A DNA stretch of 32,618 bases from Muribaculum sp. An289 (GCF_002159555.1 NZ_NFIV01000015.1:1-32618); one strand, 5' to 3'. Shown: positions 24,079 to 32,331, numbered from the stretch's first letter. Notes: generated by a model from the sequence alone, not told the origin. Translations and numbers: made by a program.

Positions 24079-24630
24079 ATGGAAAAGTTACAAAAACCAG
24101 CAATCCTCGTCGTTGACATGCTCAATGACTTCGTTACCGGCGCACTGACCTGCGACCGCGCCAAAGCCATAGTACCCGCTACAGCCGCCCTGCTCGATGC
24201 AGCACGCAAGGCAGGAGTACCCGTAATCTTCTGCAACGATGCCCATGTCGCCGGCATCGACCGCGAGCTTACCATCTGGGGAGACCATGCAATCATAGGC
24301 ACAAAAGGTGCGGAAGTCATTCCCGAACTCAAAGTATCGTCCAAGGACTACATAGTGCCGAAACGCCGCTACAGCGGATTCTTCCAGACAGACCTCGACA
24401 TACTTCTGAGGGAACTCGGAGTAAAGACTGTGATAATGACAGGCCTGCATACCCACATGTGCGTAAGGCACACATCAGCCGACGCCTTCTGCCTCGGATA
24501 CGATGTAGTCGTTGCCAAAGAAGCCACAGACTCCTTCACCGAAGAAGACTACAAATCGGGACTTGCATACCTGAAGACCTGCTACGGCGCGGAAGCATAC
24601 AGCAACGAAGAACTGATAGCGGCCCTGTAA
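24079..24630 (+). CDS. Isochorismatase-family cysteine hydrolase (nicotinamidase-like)
   Basis: 183 aa with the full catalytic triad of the family: D13 in LVVDMLNDF, K95 in VPKRRYSGFF and C128 in GLHTHMCVRHT, preceded by the usual cis-peptide region. Members include nicotinamidases, isochorismatases and N-carbamoylsarcosine amidases. The THMCV.HT context and length fit the nicotinamidase side, but the metal-binding D-x-H of PncA is not obvious, so the substrate stays open. Cotranscription with a macrodomain gene hints at NAD/ADP-ribose metabolism, as inference. Confidence 0.85.
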   Translation: MEKLQKPAILVVDMLNDFVTGALTCDRAKAIVPATAALLDAARKAGVPVIFCNDAHVAGIDRELTIWGDHAIIGTKGAEVIPELKVSSKDYIVPKRRYSGFFQTDLDILLRELGVKTVIMTGLHTHMCVRHTSADAFCLGYDVVVAKEATDSFTEEDYKSGLAYLKTCYGAEAYSNEELIAAL

Positions 24631-24674
24631 GGCAGCAAACGGAGGCCTCGGCTGAAAGTCAAGCGACTTTGCAA

Positions 24675-24866
24675 GCACGCCCCGACTTAACCCGAATATA
24701 TTGTTTCTCATTGAAACACAAAGCATTAGCATTATAATAAAAATTTCCAGCTGTGGATTTCGAGGGGTTCCGACCCCCTTGGAATCCACAGCTATTTTTC
24801 TGCACAAACACTATAAGTTATTGATTTTCAATGCATTACACCAACAATCATTAAGTCGGGGCGTGC
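24675..24866. repeat. Concentric nested inverted repeat, 192 bp
   Basis: Outer arms GCACGCCCCGACTTAA (24675-24690) and its exact complement (24851-24866) share a centre with an inner hairpin AGCTGTGGATT (24749-24759) / AATCCACAGCT (24783-24793), which holds GGGGT-TCCG-ACCCC. The inner hairpin is flanked by AAAAATTT and TATTTTT and sits between two convergent genes, so it can act as a bidirectional terminator. The outer arms are unexplained and make it look like a small mobile or structured element. Confidence 0.7.
24749..24793. terminator. Bidirectional terminator between convergent genes
   Basis: An 11-bp perfect stem with an inner GGGG/CCCC stem and TCCG tetraloop, A-tract before and T-tract after. 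It serves the isochorismatase-family gene (plus) and the antiporter gene (minus). Confidence 0.7.
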
Positions 24867-24913
24867 CCGACCATGCAAGATAAACACCCTTCGGCTCCTA
24901 CGGCCACTTACGA

Positions 24914-26965
24914 CTACGACAACATCAGGCTGTGCGCGGAATCATCATATTTTTCAGGATAAAGAAGTACGAGGCTCGTATGGGAAAAATCCTTGCCCAG
25001 AAGGCGCGGGAGCCTCTCGTGCGAACTGTCATACGATATGGAACCAGAGCGGGAACTTATCACGACTAAGAGGCTGTCTCCGTCCACCTTGTCACGCAAC
25101 GACTGGAGCCCGTCTATTTCAGGCAACAGGGCGAAATCGCATTCCGTCCCGGCATATTTTTCCGATATCAGCGAACGCAGCACTCCGGCAGTTTCTGAAG
25201 TACAGTAAAAATGCAGTTTTCTTTCCAAGGCCCTCCCGACCCTGCACAAATGCCCCGCCCAACGGGCGAAACCGGCCTCATACTCGGCCTTAGGGGGAGC
25301 CGCCACGACTATTTTCTTCAAAGTATTGATTGGCACCAGCATCCTCATCACGAATACCTCGCAGTTGATGCCCTTCAGCAGATTTATGGCGAAATTGCTG
25401 AGCAACACCGGCCTTTTCACCCCGCTGTCGCGGTGCAGGCCTATTATGACACTCGTAATGTCCTGCTCCTTTACGGTATGAATGATGCCGGAAGCAATGT
25501 TCATGTCATAACGTGTAAGTTTCTTCAGTTCCACATTCGAAGAAGCCGCAACCTTCGCCGCATTGTCGAGATTGGAAGCACTGACGGAACGCAGCCTTTT
25601 CCCGTCGACATCGTCATTGATGATGCTCAACGCATAAAGGTCCCCCGTACCGGCACTGTCGCGCATCGCTATGGAAAAACAAACCATATCCTTTACCGTA
25701 TCGGGATTGGCAATTGGAATCAGTATCCTTTCCGGATGCCCGTCCGTATCGGCATCCACACCGATACTTTCGACGGCTATTTTCTTTGATGTGCGCTCGG
25801 TTATTACCGAACTTACGATGCAGGTCACAAGTATCAGCAACACGGTACCGTTGAGTATGTCGTCATTGAACAGCCGGCTCCCGTCCGGAAGGATTATGTT
25901 ATAACCCACAAGGGCCGCCGCAAGCGTAGCCGCCGCCTGCGAAGTACTCAGGCCGTACATCAGCCTGCGCTCCACGGCCCTCATGCCGAAAAGTTTCTGG
26001 GTAAGGAAACAGGCGAGCCATTTTCCTGCAAGGGCGCAAAAAAGCATTATCATAGCCACCTTCAAGGCATTGCCGTGGCCGAAAATCACTTTCAGGTCGA
26101 TAAGCATCCCGACCCCTATGAGGAAATACGGAATGAACAGTACGTTCCCCACGAACTCTATATGGTTTTTCAGCGGGGAGATGCCCGGAATGAACCTGTT
26201 GAGCAGGATGCCTGCAAGAAAGGCCCCGAGAATGCCCTCCAGCCCTGCCAGTTCCATAAGGCCTGCCGCAAGGAAAAGCAGCACAAGCACGAACAGGAAC
26301 TGGATGACCGTATCGTCATATTTCCGGAAAAACCACCTTGCCAGACGTGGAAAACAACAGATTATCAAGGCCCCCACAGCCAGGACTTTGATTATAAGCC
26401 AGAGCCAGAAAAGGCCGCCGGAAGTCCCTGCGAATATGCCGCTTATGACTGCAAGCACTATGAGAGTCAATGTATCGGTAATCGCTGTCGCGCCGACGGT
26501 TATGCTTACGCTCCTCTGTTTCGAAACTCCGAGACGGAGCACTATCGGATAGGATACGAGAGTATACGAAGAGCACATGCTCGCCAGCAGCAGCGAAGTA
26601 GCCACACCGTATTTCAGATACGAAGTATTGATCAGGAATCCGAGTGCGATAGGCACCAAAAAGGCCAGCATACCCAGCACCAAAGTCTTATTGCGGTTCT
26701 TCTTCAGATTGGCCGTATTGATTTCCAGCCCGGCAAGGAACATGATATAATACAGACCCACATTCCCGAAAAGCTCGAAACTGCTGTCGCGTGCAAGGAT
26801 GTTGAGACCATGACTGCCTATAAGCACCCCCGCCAGAATCATCCCTATGATGTTCGGTATCCGCAACCGGCTGAAAAGCATCGGCGCGAAAAGGATGATT
26901 GCCAGCACAATCAGGAAAATCCACGTGGGATCGGTTATGGGGAGGTTCAGGTCAGTCCAGTTCAT
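24914..26965 (-). CDS. CPA2-family cation:proton antiporter with C-terminal Usp-like domains
   Basis: 683 aa from ATG 26965; a GTG six bases earlier is also in frame, but it falls in the TAAATTTG promoter box. Residues about 15-400 form a Na+/H+ exchanger domain of about 12 helices (IIGMILAGVLIGSHGLNIL, YIMFLAGLEINT, ITVGATAITDTLTLIVL, ILGAFLAGILLNRFIPG). The cytoplasmic remainder has a UspA-like region (HPERILIPIANPDTVKDMV; VIIGLHRDSGVKRP) and a second, weaker copy. Such tails usually sense nucleotides or regulate transport. It is transcribed alone and is one of the least disturbed genes in the window. Confidence 0.9.
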   Translation of the reverse strand: MNWTDLNLPITDPTWIFLIVLAIILFAPMLFSRLRIPNIIGMILAGVLIGSHGLNILARDSSFELFGNVGLYYIMFLAGLEINTANLKKNRNKTLVLGMLAFLVPIALGFLINTSYLKYGVATSLLLASMCSSYTLVSYPIVLRLGVSKQRSVSITVGATAITDTLTLIVLAVISGIFAGTSGGLFWLWLIIKVLAVGALIICCFPRLARWFFRKYDDTVIQFLFVLVLLFLAAGLMELAGLEGILGAFLAGILLNRFIPGISPLKNHIEFVGNVLFIPYFLIGVGMLIDLKVIFGHGNALKVAMIMLFCALAGKWLACFLTQKLFGMRAVERRLMYGLSTSQAAATLAAALVGYNIILPDGSRLFNDDILNGTVLLILVTCIVSSVITERTSKKIAVESIGVDADTDGHPERILIPIANPDTVKDMVCFSIAMRDSAGTGDLYALSIINDDVDGKRLRSVSASNLDNAAKVAASSNVELKKLTRYDMNIASGIIHTVKEQDITSVIIGLHRDSGVKRPVLLSNFAINLLKGINCEVFVMRMLVPINTLKKIVVAAPPKAEYEAGFARWAGHLCRVGRALERKLHFYCTSETAGVLRSLISEKYAGTECDFALLPEIDGLQSLRDKVDGDSLLVVISSRSGSISYDSSHERLPRLLGKDFSHTSLVLLYPEKYDDSAHSLMLS

Positions 26966-26970
26966 GCCCA

Positions 26971-26978
26971 CAAATTTA
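26971..26978 (-). promoter_or_regulatory. -7 box for the antiporter gene, start-codon proximal
   Basis: TAAATTTG on the minus strand; five bases separate its last G from the ATG at 26965. This is the third gene in the window with a box so close to the start codon. Confidence 0.45.
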
Positions 26979-26981
26979 GGA

Positions 26982-27133
26982 AAATTTTCCGATTTTCCCT
27001 ACCGCCATGCCGGTGGACTGCCCGCGGCCCGCGAATAACCTGGCCGCTCACTTTTTGCGTACCTCTATCACGCAGTCGGCCGGAGCCTTTATGTTTTCGT
27101 CTATCGTCACGGAACCGATGCTGTCGGCAACGA
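26982..27133. repeat. Direct repeat, left copy (pairs with 32473-32618)
   Basis: Bases 26982-27002 equal 32473-32493 (21 bp), and 27025-27133 equal 32510-32618 (109 bp, to the window edge). The 22 bases between differ from the 16 at the right copy. The left copy probably continues to about 27245 in the DUF3737 fragment. Confidence 0.9.
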
Positions 27134-27250
27134 TATGCCCGGACATAGGGTTCTTTATATTGGTTATGGCCCCGCGGATATCGGCTTCAAGTGTCGAATA
27201 CTCGAAAGCACGGTCGCATGAAGGCTCGAAGGTACAGTTCTCGAGCAGCG
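27048..27250 (-). pseudogene. C-terminal fragment of a DUF3737 protein
   Basis: Reading from about 27250 down to the stop at 27048: SLLENCTFEPSCDRAFEYST, then LEADIRGAITNIKNPMSGHI, ADSIGSVTIDENIKAPADC and VIEVRKK. This matches the end of the DUF3737 beta-helix family, where 'C.F..CD.AFE.S..(E)A.I...I.SIKNP.SG.I.A.SI' is characteristic. Beyond 27250 the frame continues (to 27335) only as antisense to a primase and has no DUF3737 character, so about three quarters of the protein is missing. The right-hand repeat at 32525-32618 carries the same coding end and may lead into an intact gene outside the window. Confidence 0.65.
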
Positions 27251-27251
27251 A

Positions 27252-27650
27252 GACGTGTGTTACCTCTTTGAGGGCTTTATGGATTATCTCTCGTTCCTTA
27301 CAATCCGAGTGAACAATAACCCCGAAGAGCCACACACCAATGAGCAGGATTATATGGTACTCAACTCCGTTACCAACCTCTCAAAAGCCGAGCAACTGCT
27401 CCACCCATACACCCGAATAGGTAGTTTTCTCGACAACGACCAAGCAGGGCAAAGAGCGTATGAGAATCTGAAAAAAATGTTCGGAAACAGGCTGCAAGAT
27501 ATGTCGCATCACTACAAGGAGCATAAGGATTTAAACGACTACTTATGCCACCGAAACCAAGCAAAACAAGTAGAGAAAAAGTCGCAAGTCCAATCCGCAA
27601 GGCGGATGCCACAACCACAGCCGAAGAAGAAACGAGGCTTCAGGTTATAG
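27252..27650 (+). pseudogene. 5'-truncated Toprim-containing DNA primase of a Bacteroides mobilizable element
   Basis: The frame reads DVCYLFEGFMDYLSFL, then SFLDNDQAGQRAYENLKKMF and HKDLNDYLCH, which are the Toprim motifs (E-G, then D-x-D) of the CHC2-zinc-finger/Toprim primases carried by Bacteroides mobilizable transposons and plasmids. The zinc finger and all sequence before the Toprim core are gone; the frame abuts the DUF3737 fragment. The C-terminus (QPKKKRGFRL) is normal. Reading starts at GTG 27255 only by default. Confidence 0.72.
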
Positions 27651-27691
27651 CCCACTATAACTACACGCTTCGCTTAAAGTAGTTGTGGGCT
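27649..27691. terminator. Hairpin at the primase end
   Basis: AGCCCACTATAACTAC (27649-27664) and GTAGTTGTGGGCT (27679-27691) form a long imperfect stem at the primase stop codon. No T-tract follows. It may be a terminator or part of the mobilization region. Confidence 0.5.
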
Positions 27692-27818
27692 CTACCGAAG
27701 GTGCAGAGTGACCTCCCTGCACTCCGCTTATGGGCTTCGCCCCTAAGGACCCCGACAGCGGAAGCAAGTGACCAAATGACCAACAGACATTAGTGTAACC
27801 AATAAAATCAGAATAACT
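27692..27818 (+). other. Putative origin of transfer region before the relaxase gene
   Basis: The 127 bases before the MobV start hold small hairpins (GGGCTTCGCCC near 27731) and the string TTAGTGTAACC at 27790-27800. MobV relaxases nick at sites such as TAGTGTG/TTA (pMV158), next to inverted repeats close to the mob gene. The match here is partial, so this oriT call rests on position plus a weak motif. Confidence 0.35.
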
Positions 27819-29192
27819 ATGGCAGTAAAAAGCAGCATACATATCAAGCCTTGCAACATATCATCGAGCGAGGCTCACAACCTCAGAACTCCCGAGTATA
27901 TGCGTAACATTGGAGAGTCGAAAATCTACCTCATACCCCAACTTGTTGCCGACAATGAGTATTGGATAAATCCACGCTTTGGCGATTACGATTTGCAGAC
28001 GCATTACGATAACATCAAGCAGATGGTAAAGTCAAAGACAGGGCGAGCGATGCAGGAGAAGGAGCGAGAACGCAAAACCAAGAGTGGCAAGATTATCAAG
28101 GTGGCAGGATGCTCACCTATTCGTGAGGGTGTATTGCTCATCAAGCCCGACACTACATTAGAGAATGTTCGCAGATTTGGTGAGGAGTGTCAGGAGCGTT
28201 GGGGAATCACGCCGCTTCAAATATTCCTCCATAAAGATGAGGGGCATTGGCTCAGTGGAGAGCCAGCCCCAGACGATAAGGAGAGTTTTCAAATTAGCGG
28301 TCGTTGGTTCAAACCCAACTACCACGCCCATATCGTATTCGATTGGATGGACCACGATACGGGCAAGAGCCTAAAGCTCAACGATGACGATATGATGCAG
28401 ATGCAGACTTTGGCATCCAAGATTCTATCAATGGAGCGAGGGCAATCCAAAACCGTAACGGGCAAGGAGCATTTGGAACGAAACGACTTTATCATCGAGA
28501 AGCAGCGTGCCGAGTTGGAACGCATAGAGGCTGAACGGCAACACAAGGAACACCAGATAGATCTTGCCGAGCAAGAACTAAAACAAGTGAAATCGGAAAT
28601 ACGCACCGACAAACTCAAAAGCGTAGCCACCGATGCAGCCACAGCCCTTGCAAGCGGAGTAAGTTCTCTTTTCGGCAGCGGTAAGATGAAATCGTTGGAA
28701 CGCAAGAACGAGGATTTACGGGATGAGATAGCAATCCGAGACGAGACCATCGAGCAACTTCAATCCAACATCAAGCAAATGCAGGCAGAACACCAAAAGC
28801 AGATACAGGAGGTTAAGCAATCATACGAAGCGGAACATCGTAAACAATCGGAGTATATCGACAAGATTTTGCGTTACTTCCCGTATGTGGAGAAGCTGAT
28901 GCCGATGATTAAATACCTCAGCGAGAAAATGGGATTCAACGACAACCTTATCAAAGCATTGTGCACTTTCAAGGAAATCCCCGTCCAAGGCAAACTCTAT
29001 TCAACGATGTTTAATCAATCGTTTTCTGCCGATGGTGCGGTCTGCTCTCTCAAAGAGGACAAAGAGGGAAGATTTGACCTTAAAATCGATGGTGTTTCGC
29101 ATCACTCTTGGTTCAGACGCAAGAAAGATGAGTTTATGGAAGCGTTAGGATTATCGACAAGCAGAATACAAAATCGAGGAATGAAACTATAA
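27819..29192 (+). CDS. MobV-family relaxase (Pre/Mob)
   Basis: 457 aa. The N-terminal 210 residues are the relaxase: H138 with D140-E141 in FLHKDEGHW, then NYHAHIVFDW at 167-176, equal to the HxDE...HxH metal site of MobM-type proteins. A long coiled coil follows (about 220-350: ERIEAERQHKEHQIDLAEQE onward), typical of the dimerisation tail. The relaxase nicks oriT and pilots the strand during conjugative mobilization. It stands beside a truncated primase, so the element it mobilised is incomplete here: no integrase or replication protein is present. Confidence 0.9.
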   Translation: MAVKSSIHIKPCNISSSEAHNLRTPEYMRNIGESKIYLIPQLVADNEYWINPRFGDYDLQTHYDNIKQMVKSKTGRAMQEKERERKTKSGKIIKVAGCSPIREGVLLIKPDTTLENVRRFGEECQERWGITPLQIFLHKDEGHWLSGEPAPDDKESFQISGRWFKPNYHAHIVFDWMDHDTGKSLKLNDDDMMQMQTLASKILSMERGQSKTVTGKEHLERNDFIIEKQRAELERIEAERQHKEHQIDLAEQELKQVKSEIRTDKLKSVATDAATALASGVSSLFGSGKMKSLERKNEDLRDEIAIRDETIEQLQSNIKQMQAEHQKQIQEVKQSYEAEHRKQSEYIDKILRYFPYVEKLMPMIKYLSEKMGFNDNLIKALCTFKEIPVQGKLYSTMFNQSFSADGAVCSLKEDKEGRFDLKIDGVSHHSWFRRKKDEFMEALGLSTSRIQNRGMKL

Positions 29193-29268
29193 AATGCTCA
29201 CCAAGTCGTAATAATTAGCCCGTAGAGTGCTAATAATTGTGACTTTTTATTACCTTTGCGTCAGATTA
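29193..29268 (+). promoter_or_regulatory. Promoter of the riboswitch-nrdDG operon
   Basis: TACCTTTG at 29251-29258 fits the -7 consensus TAnnTTTG, eleven bases before the riboswitch starts. Nothing else is visible between the relaxase stop and this box; the mobile-element boundary is probably in here. Confidence 0.5.
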
Positions 29269-29450
29269 AGGTGTTTGAGGTGGCATCAGTCGCCAAGAAT
29301 GAAAAGGGAACATCGGTGTAAATCCGAGACTATACCCGTAGCTGTGAGTTTCATTACACTCCGTGCTTTCTCAATGGTCACTGCCCGCAGGGTGGGAAGG
29401 CCGCACGGAGGAAACAAGTCAGAAGACCTGCCTTTATCTGTTTTTTAGAT
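29269..29450 (+). ncRNA. Cobalamin (B12) riboswitch
   Basis: Conserved blocks occur in the right order: GGTG...GGTGGCATCAGTCGCC, AAAAGGGAACATCGGTGTAA, ATCCGAGACTATACCCGTAG (split 29331-29342), GCTGTGA, GGTCACTG, GGTGGGAAGG, and the closing AGTCAGAAGACCTGCC. These are the core and B12-box (AGTCAGAAGACCTGCC) of the class-I AdoCbl riboswitch. Downstream, TCTGTTTTTTAGA and further hairpins form the expression platform before nrdD. In this position it should shut down the class III reductase when B12 is present. Confidence 0.92.
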
Positions 29451-29556
29451 GCTTTCGGGAGATAGAGCGTCAAAGATTAAGTCTGCAAAAGGATAGATTT
29501 CATCTGCAACATTCCCCGCAAGTATCATAGGTGTGTAATTTATAAATTAATGCATT
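29451..29556 (+). promoter_or_regulatory. Expression platform and leader before nrdD
   Basis: Contains T-rich TCTGTTTTTTAGA and hairpin candidates such as AGATTTCATCT; no gene. Whether the control is by termination or by hiding the ribosome-binding site cannot be told by eye. Confidence 0.4.
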
Positions 29557-31764
29557 ATGATACAGACAGTAGTAAAGAGAGATGGTCGCATCGTCGGTTT
29601 TAACCGCGAGAAAATCGCTGCAGCTATACGCAAGGCGATGCTTACGACCGAGGCTGGCGAGGACGAAGTTCTCGTCTATAAAATTGTTGACCGCATAGAG
29701 TTTCGAGGTAAGGAGCAATCTTCAGTAGAGGAGATTCAAGATATGGTCGAGTTGGAGTTAATGGCCTCGCCACGCAAGGAGGTTGCCAAGAGCTATATCG
29801 CTTATCGTGACAAGCGAAGCATTGCCCGTAAGGCAAAGACTCGCGAGATGTTCCTCGAAATTGTGGAGGCAAAGTCAAACGATGTAACCCGAGAGAATGC
29901 CAATATGAATGCCGATACCCCAGCAGGTATGATGATGAAATTTGCATCGGAGACAACAAAACCTTTTGTGGATGATTATCTTCTGTCGGAGCAGACCTTG
30001 TGGGCGGTAAGAAATAACTATCTGCATATTCACGACAAGGACTACTATCCCACAAAATCGCTTACTTGCATTCAGCATCCATTGGATAAAATTTTGGAAC
30101 ACGGTTTCCAGGCAGGACACGGCGAAAGTCGCCCTACAAAGCGTATTGAGACGGCATCTATAATGGCTTGTATTTCGATGGAGACCGTGCAGAACGAGAT
30201 GCACGGAGGTCAGGCAATTCCAGCCTTTGACTTCTACCTTGCTCCATATGTGCGTCGCAGTTATATCGAAGAGGTTAAGACCATCGAGAAATTGACGGGT
30301 ATTGACCTAAAACATCTCTACGAGGCCGAGATTGAGGATTATATCTATGGCGATTTGGATTTCTTGCAGGGTGATGAGCGTTTCAAGCAGCACGCTATCA
30401 ACCGCACTATTAATCGCGTGCATCAGTCAATGGAGGCATTTATCCACAATATGAATACCATCCATTCGCGAGGAGGAAATCAGGTCGTCTTTTCATCTAT
30501 CAATTATGGCACCGACACCTCTGCCGAAGGTCGTTGTATCATTCGTGAGTTGTTACAATCAACTTACGAAGGTGTAGGCGGTGGATCGACAGCCATTTTC
30601 CCTATTCAGATTTGGAAGAAGAAGCGAGGTGTGAGCTATCTGCCTGAGGATCGTAACTACGACCTTTACCAAATGGCTTGCAAGGTTGCAGCACGCCGTT
30701 TCTTTCCCAACTTTGTGAATCTGGATGCAACATACAATCAGCATGAGAAATGGCGTGAGGATGATCCTAAGCGCTATCAATATGAGGTGGCTACGATGGG
30801 TTGCCGCACCCGAGTTTTTGAGAATCGCTTTGGCGAGAAGACATCTATCGCCCGCGGAAACCTCTCGTTCTCTACAATCAATATCGTGCGTCTTGCCATA
30901 GAGTGTATGGATATTGAGGATAAGGCATGCCGTATTGAGAGTTTCTTCGCCAAGTTGGATGAGTTGTTAGAAATTACAGCCAAGCAGCTTTGTGACCGTT
31001 ATGATTTCCAGAAGACGGCTCTTGCCAAGCAATTCCCGTTGCTTATGTCGTCGTTGTGGATGGGGTGTGAGAACCTGAAACCTAATGATGTTATAGGTGG
31101 AGTAATCAATCAGGGTACACTAGGTATTGGTTTTATAGGATTAGCCGAGTGCCTAATAGCCCTTATGGGCAAACACCACGGCGAAAGCGAGGAGGCACAG
31201 GCCTTAGGCTTGCGTATTGTCACCTATATGAGAGATAGAGTAAACGAATTCTCGGAGCGTTATCAGCACAATTTCTCGGTATTGGCAACTCCTGCCGAGG
31301 GCTTGTCAGGTCGTTTCACACGCATTGACCGTAAAAAGTTTGGCGAAATTAAGGGCGTAACCGACAAGATTTACTACACCAACTCCAACCACATTCCTGT
31401 ATATTACAAGTGTTCACCCAAGCATAAGGCTGAAGTAGAGGCTCCATATCACGACCTTACTCGTGGTGGTCATATTTTCTATATCGAAATTGATGGCGAT
31501 GCAACTCACAATCCACAGGCCATCATGGATATCGTAGATTTGATGGATAAGTACGATATCGGTTACTGTTCGGTGAATCACAATCGTAACCGCTGTATGA
31601 ATTGCGGTTATGAGGATGCTCAGCAGGAATTGGAGGTATGTCCTATATGTGGTAGCGAGAATATTGATAAGTTACAGCGTATTACAGGTTACCTTGTTGG
31701 AACAACCGAGCGTTGGAATAAGGCTAAATTGGCAGAGCTGAATGACCGGGTTATCCACAAATAG
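29557..31764 (+). CDS. nrdD: Anaerobic (class III) ribonucleoside-triphosphate reductase
   Basis: 735 aa. An ATP-cone allosteric domain comes first (QTVVKRDGRIVGFNREKIAA, residues 3-90). The catalytic ten-stranded barrel includes STINIVRLAIECMD and GTLGIGFIGLAECL. A C-terminal zinc site is formed by RCMNCGYED and CPICGS. The glycyl radical is G711 in RITGYLVGTTERWN. The enzyme makes dNTPs from NTPs without oxygen, using formate, and needs NrdG for activation. The cobalamin riboswitch directly upstream implies use when B12-dependent class II reductase cannot work. It overlaps nrdG by 23 bp. Full length and intact. Confidence 0.96.
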   Translation: MIQTVVKRDGRIVGFNREKIAAAIRKAMLTTEAGEDEVLVYKIVDRIEFRGKEQSSVEEIQDMVELELMASPRKEVAKSYIAYRDKRSIARKAKTREMFLEIVEAKSNDVTRENANMNADTPAGMMMKFASETTKPFVDDYLLSEQTLWAVRNNYLHIHDKDYYPTKSLTCIQHPLDKILEHGFQAGHGESRPTKRIETASIMACISMETVQNEMHGGQAIPAFDFYLAPYVRRSYIEEVKTIEKLTGIDLKHLYEAEIEDYIYGDLDFLQGDERFKQHAINRTINRVHQSMEAFIHNMNTIHSRGGNQVVFSSINYGTDTSAEGRCIIRELLQSTYEGVGGGSTAIFPIQIWKKKRGVSYLPEDRNYDLYQMACKVAARRFFPNFVNLDATYNQHEKWREDDPKRYQYEVATMGCRTRVFENRFGEKTSIARGNLSFSTINIVRLAIECMDIEDKACRIESFFAKLDELLEITAKQLCDRYDFQKTALAKQFPLLMSSLWMGCENLKPNDVIGGVINQGTLGIGFIGLAECLIALMGKHHGESEEAQALGLRIVTYMRDRVNEFSERYQHNFSVLATPAEGLSGRFTRIDRKKFGEIKGVTDKIYYTNSNHIPVYYKCSPKHKAEVEAPYHDLTRGGHIFYIEIDGDATHNPQAIMDIVDLMDKYDIGYCSVNHNRNRCMNCGYEDAQQELEVCPICGSENIDKLQRITGYLVGTTERWNKAKLAELNDRVIHK

Positions 31765-32245
31765 CATTCGCATCCTCGATATAAAGTATGGCACTTCAGT
31801 CGATGGTATAGGGCTTCGCACCTCGCTATATTGCGCGGGGTGCGAAAACCATTGCGTGGGTTGTCATAATCCGCAATCGTGGGACGAATATGGTGGCGAA
31901 GCCATTGAAATAGAGGAGTTGTTCCGATTGATAGTCGATGCCGATATGAATGTTACCTTTACCGGTGGCGACCCGATGTTCCACCCTGAAGGTTTTATTC
32001 AGTTGGCGCAGATGATAAAAGAGCAGACCGATAAAACAATCTGGTGCTATACAGGATACCGTTTTGAGGATCTGCTCGCGCATCCTCTTCGTCGCAAATT
32101 AGTTGAGTTATGTGATGTAATTGTTGATGGTCGCTATATCGAGGCAGAACGAGATTTATCATTGCATTTTAGAGGAAGCCGAAATCAACGAATCATTGAT
32201 GTACCAAATTCACTTCAATTTAACAAAGTGTATCTGATAGAATAA
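31742..32245 (+). CDS. nrdG: Anaerobic ribonucleotide reductase activating protein (radical SAM)
   Basis: 167 aa. The radical-SAM cluster motif CX3CX2C is in YCAGCENHCVGCHNP (Cys34, 38 and 41 region), followed by SAM-binding TFTGGDPMF and the ending DVIVDGRYIEAERD...FRGSRNQRIIDV, as in NrdG. It creates the glycyl radical of NrdD by cleaving S-adenosylmethionine. The start at 31742 overlaps nrdD by 23 bp; an upstream start is not available in this frame, so coupling is probable. Confidence 0.95.
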   Translation: MTGLSTNSIRILDIKYGTSVDGIGLRTSLYCAGCENHCVGCHNPQSWDEYGGEAIEIEELFRLIVDADMNVTFTGGDPMFHPEGFIQLAQMIKEQTDKTIWCYTGYRFEDLLAHPLRRKLVELCDVIVDGRYIEAERDLSLHFRGSRNQRIIDVPNSLQFNKVYLIE

Positions 32246-32256
32246 TCAAGGGTGAT

Positions 32257-32322
32257 AAAAAAGTGCAGACAAGAAAACTATAAGAGAAAATGTATTTGTT
32301 CATTTCTTTGTCTGCATTTTTT
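32257..32322 (+). terminator. Terminator of nrdDG
   Basis: AAAAAAGTGCAGACAAGAAA (32257-32276) pairs with TTTCTTTGTCTGCATTTTTT (32303-32322), a 19-20-bp stem with one bulge and one mismatch, ending in six Ts. It starts 11 bases after the nrdG stop. Confidence 0.75.
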
Positions 32323-32323
32323 G

Positions 32324-32331
32324 TACCTTTG
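32324..32331 (+). promoter_or_regulatory. -7 box after the nrdDG terminator
   Basis: TACCTTTG fits TAnnTTTG and lies directly after the terminator stem, 33 bases before a 25-codon ORF. Confidence 0.4.

Noticed and set aside
24749-24793. Small RNA gene or tRNA
   Set aside because: It has no tRNA features; a stem with flanking A and T tracts between convergent genes is a terminator.
27048-27335. 95-aa minus ORF as a complete gene
   Set aside because: The last about 65 codons are the end of DUF3737; the start is antisense to the primase remnant.
28165-28374. Plus-strand overlapping ORF within the relaxase
   Set aside because: It is an alternate-frame shadow of the conserved catalytic region.
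31700-31764. Frameshift between nrdD and nrdG
   Set aside because: The 23-bp overlap is a normal coupled arrangement; NrdD keeps its glycyl-radical motif and normal C-terminus.
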